Source: Prevotella sp. UBA1705 (GTDB taxonomy: Bacteria; Bacteroidota; Bacteroidia; Bacteroidales; Bacteroidaceae). Taken from it: a stretch of 64,000 bases of DNA. Made by a program: the position numbers and the translations under genes. The stretch spans positions 5,986-69,985 of the forward strand of contig DCJH01000025.1 in assembly GCA_002317385.1 (NCBI GenBank), read 5' to 3'. Positions within the stretch are counted from its first letter, which is position 1; each line of letters opens with the position of its first letter. The notes under the pieces were generated by a model. The model searched no databases. It saw nothing but the letters and a program-made list of their open reading frames with translations, and was not told where the DNA came from. Shown here one piece after another: positions 6,249-14,327 of this stretch.

Positions 6249-8378
6249 TCAGCTCGCATGCGGGATATAGGGCGGCTCCTCCGTCGGGATATTCGAGTAT
6301 TCGGTGGTATAGTCTGCCGACGCCCGCGGGTATTCGTAGAGGGCAAACCGAGGCTCCGTCTGGCCCGTGTTGTAGTTCCAGATGGAGTCGTAGTCGGCTA
6401 TATGCTCGCCCATGTCTTCCAGTTGTCTGATATATTCGGCTATCGACTTGTTTTCGAGAATATGGATTACCGGCATATCTTTGATGACAGGACTGTGTCG
6501 GCGGGTGTCGTCGTGACTGAAGGCCAGCACCCTACGGCCGTTGGGCATGATGCCCACGAGCTGGAATGTCATGCTCTTGCCGATGCCCGGAAGGTTCATG
6601 ATGTTGCGGTCGGTGGCCAGGAAGGGAAGGCCGGTCTTCTTTTCCAGCATCCGGATGATTCTCTCCTGCGAGCGCCCGTTATGGAAGAAATCGGTGGTCA
6701 GATAGTCTTCCTGCGTGCTCATCTGCCCGATGATCTTCTCTTCCTGCTGTTCTTGCAGCGACCTGCTATTTGGCGCAAACACCGCGTGGTTCTCCTCGAA
6801 TCCCTTGACCGAGAAAGTGTAGTAGCACAGCACCCCCATCCGGTTGAGCTCCTGCCTCAGTCTGGCTGTATGTCCGCGCCGCGAGGCGGCCACATTGAAT
6901 ACCAACTGATTGGTAACGGTCCATCCCGCCCGGTGCAGTTTCCTGATGCCCTGCTGCACCTCGGGGGTGATTTCCAGGGGTGTCTGGAAGTGGGTCTGGA
7001 TGAAGAACTGCGATATGCCGATGGCCTCGGCCTTCTGTTTGAACTCGGCGAGTATCTCCACCAGTTCGTCGTTGATGCGCATGGGCAGATACACCGGCAG
7101 TCGGGTGCCGAGCCGCACGCGCTCAATCTCGGCATATTTGTAGCCCGCGGGGCGATGGCGGTTGTCGTCGCGCTTGTGCTTGGCCATGGTATAAACCGCG
7201 TCGAGAATCTTCCTCAGACTGCTGTTGCGGCTCATCAACGCGTCGCCTCCGGTGATGAGGATATCGCGCAGCTGCTTGTCTTCCCTGAAATATCTCATGA
7301 GACGCCGCAGCTTGCTGTCCCAGGTCTCCTTGGGTTTCAGCGCTTCGAGGTCGAAGTTGAACCGTCCGCTCTGAAAATCGTATAGTCGCTGGCACGACGC
7401 GCACAGTCCGCCGCAGGCGCGGCCCACGGTGTCGGGGATGAGGATGGCCACCTCGGGGTAGCGTCGATGGATGTTGTGGCCTTCGGGCAGCAGCCATCCT
7501 GCCGCATTGGGCTTGCCCGGCTCCACCTCGTCTTCCTTCTCCCAGGCTTTGATGTTGCCGAATGTATCAACCAGATTCTGCGAGTAGAACACATACGAGC
7601 GCAGGGCGGCATCGTCGTATTCCGTGCCCGATACATCCATCAGCGAGAGGTAATAGGGGGTCACGAATACGGGCATTCCCTTCTGGTGGGCGGCGTGGTA
7701 AATGTCTTTCAGGTCATTGCTCAGCGTGCCGCCCATCAGGTGGTTGAGTTCGCGCCAGCTTCTCGCTGCCAGAGCCAGGTGGAACCGATAGTCGCCCCAC
7801 CACTGCTCCACCATGCTGCGCTTCTGGCTCTCGCTGGCGCCCGGTGGGAACGCATATCGGCTCTTGTCGTAGTGGTGGGTTTCGATGCGCTCTATGAGGC
7901 AGCCGATGATGCGCTGCTTGTTGCGCTCTCTTATCTCCACCATCCTGGGTGTGGTGCCGGTGTCCCATCTTTTCATCCACCTGAGCACCTGCTCCTTGTC
8001 GGGAACGGCAGACGGGCTGCCTTTGAGGTGTTCAAACTGCCGATATACATCTAAGAGGAAATCTGCATGGGGCTGTGCCACATTCTTGTTTCCCGTGAGA
8101 AAATTCCACAGGTAGCCCATGGTCTCCAGCCTGATTTCCTTGCCGGTAGACGCCTCTTGGATGGTCGTGCCATCATGCTGGATGAGTCTCTTGATGTTTT
8201 CTGCTGCTGGCGTCAACGGAGTTTCTCCGTTGAGATGCAGGCTTTCCATGAGTCGCTGCTTGAAGTCGTTGGCGTCGCGACTGCCGCTGGCTGCCTGCTG
8301 AATGAGTGGTAAATTGGTTTCGAACATGAGTCTTACATCCTGCGATGTGATATTCATTTTCTTTTGTTTCATACGCAT
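6249..8378 (-). CDS. KamA-family radical SAM protein (lysine 2,3-aminomutase-like), long form
   Basis: 709 residues against about 400-450 for lysine 2,3-aminomutase. The radical SAM cluster motif C-x3-C-x2-C is present at Cys322, Cys326 and Cys329 (CGGLCASC), followed by DILITGGDALM (the GGD-type SAM motif) and RLGTRLPVYLPMRI, as in KamA. FIQTHFQTPLEITPEV is the substrate/PLP region and AFSHDDTRRHSP lies near the C-terminus. The roughly 300 residues before the radical SAM core (helical, with GTPRMVEIRERNKQRIIGCL) are specific to this long subfamily of Bacteroidota. It may act on lysine or on a protein-bound residue; the sequence does not decide. ATG codons at 8378 and 8372 are both possible starts. 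Confidence 0.85.
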   Translation of the reverse strand: MRMKQKKMNITSQDVRLMFETNLPLIQQAASGSRDANDFKQRLMESLHLNGETPLTPAAENIKRLIQHDGTTIQEASTGKEIRLETMGYLWNFLTGNKNVAQPHADFLLDVYRQFEHLKGSPSAVPDKEQVLRWMKRWDTGTTPRMVEIRERNKQRIIGCLIERIETHHYDKSRYAFPPGASESQKRSMVEQWWGDYRFHLALAARSWRELNHLMGGTLSNDLKDIYHAAHQKGMPVFVTPYYLSLMDVSGTEYDDAALRSYVFYSQNLVDTFGNIKAWEKEDEVEPGKPNAAGWLLPEGHNIHRRYPEVAILIPDTVGRACGGLCASCQRLYDFQSGRFNFDLEALKPKETWDSKLRRLMRYFREDKQLRDILITGGDALMSRNSSLRKILDAVYTMAKHKRDDNRHRPAGYKYAEIERVRLGTRLPVYLPMRINDELVEILAEFKQKAEAIGISQFFIQTHFQTPLEITPEVQQGIRKLHRAGWTVTNQLVFNVAASRRGHTARLRQELNRMGVLCYYTFSVKGFEENHAVFAPNSRSLQEQQEEKIIGQMSTQEDYLTTDFFHNGRSQERIIRMLEKKTGLPFLATDRNIMNLPGIGKSMTFQLVGIMPNGRRVLAFSHDDTRRHSPVIKDMPVIHILENKSIAEYIRQLEDMGEHIADYDSIWNYNTGQTEPRFALYEYPRASADYTTEYSNIPTEEPPYIPHAS

Positions 8379-8812
8379 TTGCTGGGTTTTAATGGTTAAT
8401 TGATGTTGATTAATCGTTGTGTCCCCACACGTTTTCTCCTGAAATCTTCTTCGTGCTTCCCCGTGGTCACATTGAGCTCTGGTTGCTCCTCTTGGGCCCT
8501 GTTGTTCGAATGTAAGAGTTGCGGTATAAGTCTTCTGCGATGGGTGGTAAGCCTTGCCAATAGAATCTAAATGACCGATGAATCATAATGATACGGAAAC
8601 GCGGATTTTGGGCACATTTTGCTTGAGTCAAGGTCTACTCGACTTTCAAATTTACGAAATAATATTCAGAAAACAAAAGATGTTTTGTTTTTTTAAATAC
8701 TTATCTATTATCTTTTCGCTCTTGCCCTGCAGCGACTATGAGGTGAATTCCCCTCATTCGCCGTTGCTCCGAGGCCTTATTCTTGGCCGATATCAGTAGG
8801 TTTGAGAAAAGG
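8379..8812. other. Intergenic stretch, no gene seen
   Basis: This contains the upstream region of the KamA-type gene. Short open frames here have no start context or protein character. An AT-rich patch around 8640-8720 is the only compositional feature. Repeats begin at 8813. Confidence 0.5.
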
Positions 8813-8888
8813 TAGTAATCGCCGTGCGATAACTACCTAAACGCACGGCGATTAGTACCGAATCGCGAGGGGATTAGGGCCTGATGGC
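8813..8888. repeat. Repeat family 1 (GTAGTAATCG / CGATTAGTACC) copy
   Basis: AGGTAGTAATCGCCGTGCGA..ACTACCT..GGCGATTAGTACCGAATC..GGGGATTAGGGCCT. The second half matches 22403-22440 almost base for base. Complementary AATCGCCGTGCG and CGCACGGCGATT make it a potential hairpin. Confidence 0.75.
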
Positions 8889-8904
8889 AAAGACAATAGC
8901 TGCC

Positions 8905-8962
8905 TCTCCCCCTGCCCCTCCCCCGGAGGGAGGGGAGTGAAATGACCGAAGCACCCTCTGAC
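8905..8962. repeat. Repeat family 4 (CCCCTCCC..GGGAGGGG hairpin) copy
   Basis: CTCCCCCTGCCCCTCCCCC / GGAGGGAGGGGAG followed by AAATGACCGAAGCACCCTCT. The same hairpin and the same AAATGACCGAA tail occur at 22131-22180. Confidence 0.7.
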
Positions 8963-8984
8963 CGAGGGGAAATGGGTGGGAAGA

Positions 8985-9124
8985 GTAGGGACATGCCCCG
9001 TGCATGTCCGCACCGCCGGAGGGCACAGAAGGGACGGGATGTTAGAGGATTAAACAGGAAAGAGGGGGATGGGAGATGGGAGGTGGAGCGGGGTGCGGAC
9101 ATGCACGGGGCATGTCCCTACTGG
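8985..9124. repeat. Repeat family 2 inverted pair (REPIN-like)
   Basis: GTAGGGACATGCCCCGTGC..GTCCGCACCGCC at 8985-9018 faces its inverse GGTGCGGACATGCACGGGG..TGTCCCTACTGG at 9091-9124, about 70 bp apart. Each arm is itself a near palindrome around ACATGCCCCGTGCATGT. The same inverted-pair architecture recurs at 10835-10961. Confidence 0.8.
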
Positions 9125-9287
9125 AAAATACCCATAAAGAGGGAGATATTATATATATAGACAGACAGGGAAATAGCTGCGATAGTGGTGGTATGGTGGA
9201 AGGTCTGATACCTTATTATAATGCGGATATTGGGCGGATGCTTCACCGCAGGGTGGGAGAGGGATGTGTCTCGGGCCGGAAACAAGA

Positions 9288-9323
9288 AATCCTCACAGCC
9301 GCGGATGGCGGGCTGTGAGGATT
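9288..9323 (-). terminator. Terminator of the ferredoxin gene
   Basis: Perfect 13-bp stem AATCCTCACAGCC (9288-9300) / GGCTGTGAGGATT (9311-9323), followed on the minus strand by TTCTTGTTT. It lies 58 bp beyond the ferredoxin stop. Confidence 0.75.
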
Positions 9324-9380
9324 GATGCGTTAAATTCCGCAGTCGTGAGCTACGACCCAAGGGGCCGGGCCGACGGAATA

Positions 9381-9551
9381 TTACTCGGGAAGACTGATTG
9401 CCTCCTGCGGGCAAACTGCTGCGCAGCTACCGCACTCGGTGCACTCATCGGGGTTGATGTGGTAGATATCACCCTCAGAAATTGCAGATACCGGACACTC
9501 GTCGATACATGTGCCACAAGCAACACAGTCGTCACTAATTACGTAAGCCAT
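9381..9551 (-). CDS. 2[4Fe-4S] ferredoxin
   Basis: 56 residues, starting MAYVISDDCVACGTC. Two complete cluster motifs are present: CVACGTCIDECP (residues 9-20) and CTECGSCAAVCP (residues 37-48), each C-x2-C-x2-C-x3-C-P, with short linkers and the usual pseudo-twofold repeat. It is a soluble low-potential electron carrier of the clostridial type. The gene is monocistronic, with its own -7 element and terminator. It lies about 2 kb from an operon for a complex I that lacks the NADH-input subunits, so reduced ferredoxin is a plausible donor for that complex (inference). Confidence 0.95.
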   Translation of the reverse strand: MAYVISDDCVACGTCIDECPVSAISEGDIYHINPDECTECGSCAAVCPQEAISLPE

Positions 9552-9632
9552 AATGATTTGTTGTTTTTATTGTTAATAAAGTTTTGTATACGCTGTATAG
9601 AAGCGCGGCCAGCGGTCCCACTTTTCTACGTT

Positions 9633-9641
9633 GCAAAGATA
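9633..9641 (-). promoter_or_regulatory. Bacteroidota -7 promoter element for ferredoxin
   Basis: Minus-strand TATCTTTGC fits TAnnTTTGC and lies about 82 bp upstream of the ferredoxin ATG. Confidence 0.55.
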
Positions 9642-9790
9642 AATACTTTATTTGAAATACCTACAAATAGGGACTATTTTTTTAATCATTTAAACTTAAT
9701 CTAATCATTTATGAGGAGAGATTGGCACGCCGCGCGCGGATAACCTGCCCCGCGAAGCAATAATCGGGGCGGGTGAAACGTTATATCGAC

Positions 9791-10534
9791 ATGAAAAGAT
9801 TTCTGCCTATCCTCCTCATCTGGCTCATGCTCCCGCTCGTCGGCGTGGCGCAGGAGCGCACGGTTCAGAACCGACCCTACACCGACCTCCGGCCGTTTCA
9901 TTTCGGCATCCTCGTGGGTACCAACCTGCAGGACCTGGAGTTCAACAACGTTGGGCCACAGGTGATTACCGACGATCAGGGCGTGGCGCGGGAATATACC
10001 ATTACTGCCGACCAGGACCGCTGGGACAATGGCTTCCAGGTGGGCGTGCTGGCCGAGTTGCGCATCAACAACAATTTCCAGTTCCGCCTGGCCCCGGCGC
10101 TCTATTTCGGCAACCGCCACGTGTCGTTCCACAACATGAATCCGCAGGCCACCGACTCGCTCATCTCGCGCACGCAGAACCTTAAGTCGGTGTATATCGG
10201 GTGTGCGGCCGACCTGATCTTCGGTGCGCAGCGGTTCAACAACCATAGGCCGTATATGATGGTGGGTGTCAATCCGATGATCAACCTCACCGGCTCGGAG
10301 AGCGACTACCTCAAGCTCAAGCGCTACGACGTATTCCTCGAGGCTGGCCTCGGGTGCGATTTCTACTTGCCCTTCTTCAAGTTGCGCCCCGAACTGAAGT
10401 TTATGTATGGTCTCACCAATGCGCTCGACGCCACGCACGCAGACCACGTGAAGGACAAGTCGATGCTGCCCTACACCATGTCGGTGAACAGGGCGCGGTC
10501 TAAGATGGTGGTGCTGACGTTCCATTTCGAGTAG
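9791..10534 (+). CDS. PorT-family outer-membrane beta-barrel protein
   Basis: 247 residues: signal peptide MKRFLPILLIWLMLPLVGVAQ, then an eight-strand-like barrel pattern of alternating residues (FHFGILVGTNLQDLEF, GFQVGVLAELRINNNFQFRL, SVYIGCAADLIFG, YDVFLEAGLGCDFYLPFFKL, FKLRPELKFMYGL) ending in the aromatic VVLTFHFE typical of barrel C-termini. The layout and opening resemble PorT/SprT, an accessory protein of the type IX secretion system. The T9SS-type tail on the subtilase at 52.5-56.9 kb shows that such a system is expected here. I chose ATG 9791 over an upstream GTG because it gives a clean signal peptide. A general porin-family barrel is the alternative. Confidence 0.72.
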   Translation: MKRFLPILLIWLMLPLVGVAQERTVQNRPYTDLRPFHFGILVGTNLQDLEFNNVGPQVITDDQGVAREYTITADQDRWDNGFQVGVLAELRINNNFQFRLAPALYFGNRHVSFHNMNPQATDSLISRTQNLKSVYIGCAADLIFGAQRFNNHRPYMMVGVNPMINLTGSESDYLKLKRYDVFLEAGLGCDFYLPFFKLRPELKFMYGLTNALDATHADHVKDKSMLPYTMSVNRARSKMVVLTFHFE

Positions 10535-10572
10535 ACTGGCACATCGGGACGGCTGAGAATCATTCTCTTTCT

Positions 10573-10752
10573 TGGGGCATGGCGTGTGCATGCCCGGCAA
10601 GCTGCATGAGAGACATCGGGGATATCTCACACGGGATAGGGTTTTATCTCGCATAGGATAGGCTTTTGTTTCACACAGGATAGGCTTTTGATTCACACAA
10701 AATAAGGTTTTATCTCACACAGACGGCACAGACTTTTCACAGAGGCTGCGCC
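10573..10752. repeat. Repeat family 3 (TCTCACACAGAATAGG) array, preceded by a family 2 fragment
   Basis: GGGGCATGGCGTGTGCATGC (10575-10594) is a degenerate family 2 arm. From 10625 there are four approximate tandem units of the form TCACACAGGATAGGCTTTT, ending in a conserved tail CACACAGACGGCACAGAC..TTTTCACAGAGGCTGCGC. The same order and tail occur at 33117-33203. Confidence 0.75.
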
Positions 10753-10834
10753 GTTGTAGTTTTGGAGCAACGGGTGGCGTGGGTTGGGCCTGGGCAGAGT
10801 TGGTGGTGACAAAAGTGTGGAAAGGATGTGGCAT

Positions 10835-10961
10835 AGTAGGGACATGCCCCGTGCATGTCCGCACCGCCGGATGGCAAAACGATGGAATGGGGTAGGAACA
10901 GAGGGGGCTATGCAGGGTGCTCGACAGGGTGCGGGCATGCACGGGTCATGCCCCTACTGGT
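10835..10961. repeat. Repeat family 2 inverted pair (REPIN-like)
   Basis: TAGGGACATGCCCCGTGCAT..GTCCGCACCGCCGGATGGC at 10835-10875 and inverse GGTGCGGGCATGCACGGGTC..GCCCCTACTGG at 10928-10961. It has the same geometry as 8985-9124 with a different loop sequence. Confidence 0.78.
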
Positions 10962-10998
10962 GGTGCTGGATGCAAATGGTTATAGATATCGGAGGAAA

Positions 10999-11084
10999 GC
11001 CGGGTGGTAGGCCATGCTCGTATGGATAGGGTGCGGAGGATAGCCAGGTGGTAGACCATGCTCGTATGGATAGGGTGTGGGGGA
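10999..11084. repeat. Two tandem copies of a 44-bp unit
   Basis: GCCGGGTGGTAGGCCATGCT.. at 10999-11042 and GCCAGGTGGTAGACCATGCT.. at 11043-11084, with CGTATGGATAGGGTG shared. Noncoding. Confidence 0.75.
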
Positions 11085-11141
11085 GAGGTCGATGATGAGG
11101 CTGGCTATATTCCTCACGCGAATCGCCTCGCCGGATGGCAG

Positions 11142-11175
11142 TCCCCTCCCTGCAGGGAGGGATAGGGAGGGTCTT
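11142..11175. repeat. Repeat family 4 hairpin copy
   Basis: CCCCTCCCTGCAGGGAGGG followed by ATAGGGAGGG: a GC-rich hairpin of the same kind as at 8905 and 22131. The rest of 11176-11387 holds no gene that I can support. Confidence 0.5.
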
Positions 11176-11387
11176 CTATTGCCTGTTTCCCGGTTGCTAT
11201 GGGCAGATTGCAATTGCGGAATTGTAGGTTTTGAGGCGGCAGGAGAAACGATATGGTAGACAAGGGTGCGGGATGGCTTACGGATTGTAAGTCTCGAGGC
11301 TGTTTTTGCTATGAAATGGAGGCTTTTAGACCGCTGATTCTTAGGGATTTTCAAATGCGCAAAAGGGTGGAAGTTTTTTGTTAAATG

Positions 11388-11421
11388 TTGATAATGTTCC
11401 CGAAAGATTTAGTAACTTTGC
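11388..11421 (+). promoter_or_regulatory. Promoter of the nuo operon
   Basis: TTG at 11388-11390, 22-bp spacer, TAACTTTGC at 11413-11421, fitting the Bacteroidota -33/-7 pattern (TTG, TAnnTTTG). It lies about 43 bp before the nuoA start. Confidence 0.7.
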
Positions 11422-11463
11422 CCTCGCTAAAGCGGAATATATTCAAAATAACGTTATAATTTT

Positions 11464-11814
11464 ATGAATTTCACTTTGTTCATTACCGTTTTGTTGACGG
11501 CTGTGACGTTGGTGTTGGCTGCATTTGTCATTGCCAAGCTCATTGGTCCGCGCTCGTACAATCCGGTAAAGGGTGACCCCTTTGAATGTGGTATTCCTAC
11601 GCGTGGCAGCTCATGGCTGCCCATGCACGTGGGCTATTACCTCTTTGCCATCCTTTTCCTGATGTTCGACATTGAGACTGTGTTGTTGTATCCGTGGGCT
11701 GTGGTCGTGAAGCAATTCGGTGCCATGGCCCTCGTCAGTGTCGGATTCTTCATGCTGGTACTGGTATTTGGCTTGGCTTATGCCTGGCGGAAAGGAGCGT
11801 TGGAATGGAAGTAA
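11464..11814 (+). CDS. nuoA: NADH-quinone oxidoreductase-type complex I, subunit A
   Basis: 116 residues, three transmembrane helices (about 5-25, 58-80, 86-108). The family loop KLIGPRSYNPVKGDPFECGI with the conserved Cys, followed by FAILFLMFDIETVLLYPWA with the Asp-Glu pair near the quinone channel, is diagnostic. First gene of a ten-gene operon. Its end overlaps the start of nuoB by 10 bp, so translation is probably coupled. Confidence 0.96.
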   Translation: MNFTLFITVLLTAVTLVLAAFVIAKLIGPRSYNPVKGDPFECGIPTRGSSWLPMHVGYYLFAILFLMFDIETVLLYPWAVVVKQFGAMALVSVGFFMLVLVFGLAYAWRKGALEWK

Positions 11815-12692
11815 AGAAAAGAGCCTCTATCAAGAGCATTCCTTACGACGAGTTCAAGGACAATGACACGCTGGAGAAGATTGCGCAGGAACTGAACGAC
11901 GGCGGTGCCTCGGTGGTGCTCGGTTCGCTCGACGCGGCCATCAACTGGGGTCGTTCCAATTCGCCCTGGTCTCTCACCTTCGGCACCTCGTGCTGCGGCA
12001 TCGAGTTTATGGCCGTGGGCTGCGCCCGCTACGACTTCTCGCGTTTCGGCTTTGAGGTGACACGAAACTCACCCCGACAGGCCGACCTCATCATGTGTGC
12101 CGGAACGATTACCAACAAGATGGCGCCCGTGTTCAAGCGTCTCTACGACGAGATGGCCGAGCCGAAATACGTGATTGCGGTGGGCGGATGCACCATCTCG
12201 GGCGGTCCGTTCAAGAAGAGCTACTGCGTGGTGCGCGGCATCGACGAGCTGGTGCCTGTGGATGTCTACATCCCCGGTTGCCCTCCACGTCCGGAGTCGA
12301 TACTCTATGGCATGATGCAGCTGCAGCGCAAGATCAAGGTGGAGAAATTCTTCGGTGGTGCCAACCACAAGATGACGGCCGAGGAGAAGGCAGAGAGCAT
12401 GGCGCTCGGCGGACTTCGCGGACTGAGCAATGAGAACTACTCCAATGCGAAGATTGGCAACAAGACGCCCATCATCGTGACCGGGGCACCCACCGACGAG
12501 GAGATGGAGCAGCTCGGACAGGAGCTGAGCGAGCTCAACGCCAAGGCCCCCGCCGCCGAACCCAAGGCAGCCCCTGCCGAGAAGCCGGCAGCCGCAGCCC
12601 CCGAGACCAAGGCTCCCGCAGCCGAGGTGGAGGCTCCGAAGACCGATGCGCCGGCCAATGCTACTGAAACAACATCTGAAAACAAATCATAA
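11805..12692 (+). CDS. nuoB: Complex I subunit B with long Ala/Pro/Lys/Glu tail
   Basis: 295 residues; the conserved part ends near residue 185. It carries cluster N2, which passes electrons to quinone: GTSCCGIEFMAVG supplies the tandem Cys pair, VGGCTISGG and PGCPPRPESILYG supply the others. I chose ATG 11805, inside the nuoA stop region, because MEVKKRASIKSIPYDEF.. is the normal length before the core; the frame extends further upstream only through nuoA. From about residue 240 to the end is a low-complexity APAAEPKAAPAEKPAAAAPE-type tail, absent from textbook NuoB. The tail is likely a flexible cytoplasmic extension. Confidence 0.95.
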   Translation: MEVKKRASIKSIPYDEFKDNDTLEKIAQELNDGGASVVLGSLDAAINWGRSNSPWSLTFGTSCCGIEFMAVGCARYDFSRFGFEVTRNSPRQADLIMCAGTITNKMAPVFKRLYDEMAEPKYVIAVGGCTISGGPFKKSYCVVRGIDELVPVDVYIPGCPPRPESILYGMMQLQRKIKVEKFFGGANHKMTAEEKAESMALGGLRGLSNENYSNAKIGNKTPIIVTGAPTDEEMEQLGQELSELNAKAPAAEPKAAPAEKPAAAAPETKAPAAEVEAPKTDAPANATETTSENKS

Positions 12693-12707
12693 GGTAATCG
12701 GAATACA

Positions 12708-14282
12708 ATGAAATTAGAAAACAAAGAATTCGGATTTGACAACTTTGCCCATGAGATGGGTAAGCTGAAGAATGAGAAGCATTTCGACTACCTGGTAACC
12801 ATTGTAGGCGAAGATTTCGGTCCTGAGGAGGGCCTGGGGTGTATCTACATCCTGGAGAACACGCAGACCCATGAGCGTTGCTCGGTGAAGCAGATGGCCA
12901 AGACGGTGGGCGAGGAATATGTCATCCCCTCGATCATCAAGCTCTATGCCGGTGCTGACCTGCTGGAACGCGAGGTGTTCGACTTCCTCGGCATCAAGTT
13001 CCTGGGCCATCCCGACATGCGCCGCCTCTTTATGCGATGCGACTTCAAGGGCTATCCCCTGCGCAAGGACTTCGACATGAGCCCCGAGGCCAACCGATTC
13101 CCCACGACCGATGAGCCCGAGACCGACTGGACGTCGGAGTGGAACCTCAACGCTCAGGGCGAGTTGGTGGAGACACGCCACCGCCTGTTCAACGACGAGG
13201 ACTTCGTCATCAACTTCGGTCCTAACCATCCCTCTACCCACGGCGTGCTGCGATTGCAGACCATCGTAGACGGAGAGACCATCAAGAACGTCTATCCGCA
13301 CCTGGGATATATCCACCGCGGCATGGAGAAGATGATGGAGGATATGACCTATCCGCAGACCTTGGCGCTGACCGACCGTCTGAACTACCTCTGCGCCATG
13401 CACCATCGCCACGCCCTCGTGGGTGTGATCGAGGAGGCCATGGGCATCGAGCTCAGCGACCGTATACTCTATATCCGTACCATCATGGACGAGCTGCAGC
13501 GCATAGACAACCACCTGCTCTTCCTCGGCACCTGCGCGCAGGACCTGAGTGCCCTCACGGCATTCCTCTACTGCATGCGCGACCGCGAGCACGTGCTCAA
13601 CGTAATGGAGGAGACTACCGGTGGCCGCCTTATCCAGAACTACTATCGCATCGGCGGACTGCAGGACGACATCGACCCCAACTTCGTGGAGAACACCAAG
13701 ACGCTCTGCAAGTATCTGCGCCCCATGATCCAGGAATACCTCGATGTTTTCGGCGACAACGTCATCACCCACCAGCGTCTCGAGGGCGTAGGGCCGCTCA
13801 ATATGGAGGATTCCATCAACTACAGCTTTACCGGACCGGCAGGTCGTGCGTCGGGATGGCACAACGATGTGCGCAAGAACCATCCGTATGCACTATATAA
13901 TAAGGTGAAGTTTGAGGAGATTGTGGGTACCAACGGCGACTCTATGGACCGCTATATGATACACATCAAGGAGCTCTATCAGAGCCTCGACATCATCGAG
14001 CAGCTCATCGACAACATCCCTGAGGGTGAGTTCTACATCAAGCAGAAGCCCATCATCAAGGTGCCCGAGGGCCAGTGGTACTTCTCGGTAGAGGGTGGCG
14101 CCGGCGAGTTTGGCGTATATCTCGACAGCCGCGGCGACAAGAGCCCCTACCGTGTGAAGATGCGCCCCATGGGTCTGACGCTGGCCGGAGCATTCGACAA
14201 GATGCTGCGCGGACAGAAGATTGCCGACCTCGTGGCTACGGGAGCGGCCGTCGACTTCGTGATTCCCGACCTCGACCGATAG
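12708..14282 (+). CDS. nuoCD: Complex I subunits C and D fused (NuoCD)
   Basis: 524 residues. Residues about 1-125 are NuoC-like (the 30-kDa family block FLGHPDMRRLFMRCDF..YPLRKDF). From about residue 160 the protein is NuoD, the 49-kDa quinone-site subunit: INFGPNHPSTHGVLRL, YPHLGYIHRGMEKMME, the DRLNYLCAMHHRHAL block, and VEGGAGEFGVYLDSRG near the end. Fusion of C and D is common in this phylum. 16 bp downstream of nuoB. Confidence 0.96.
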   Translation: MKLENKEFGFDNFAHEMGKLKNEKHFDYLVTIVGEDFGPEEGLGCIYILENTQTHERCSVKQMAKTVGEEYVIPSIIKLYAGADLLEREVFDFLGIKFLGHPDMRRLFMRCDFKGYPLRKDFDMSPEANRFPTTDEPETDWTSEWNLNAQGELVETRHRLFNDEDFVINFGPNHPSTHGVLRLQTIVDGETIKNVYPHLGYIHRGMEKMMEDMTYPQTLALTDRLNYLCAMHHRHALVGVIEEAMGIELSDRILYIRTIMDELQRIDNHLLFLGTCAQDLSALTAFLYCMRDREHVLNVMEETTGGRLIQNYYRIGGLQDDIDPNFVENTKTLCKYLRPMIQEYLDVFGDNVITHQRLEGVGPLNMEDSINYSFTGPAGRASGWHNDVRKNHPYALYNKVKFEEIVGTNGDSMDRYMIHIKELYQSLDIIEQLIDNIPEGEFYIKQKPIIKVPEGQWYFSVEGGAGEFGVYLDSRGDKSPYRVKMRPMGLTLAGAFDKMLRGQKIADLVATGAAVDFVIPDLDR

Positions 14283-14327
14283 CAGAGAATTAGAAATTCA
14301 AAAATAAAGATTAAGACATTCATTTCA

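Noticed and set aside
8985..9124. Repeats considered as a CRISPR array
   Set aside because: Units are inverted, not regularly spaced direct repeats, and no cas genes are near.
9701..10696. A 331-codon minus-strand frame opposite the PorT-like gene
   Set aside because: Shadow of a barrel protein with a proper signal peptide on the plus strand.
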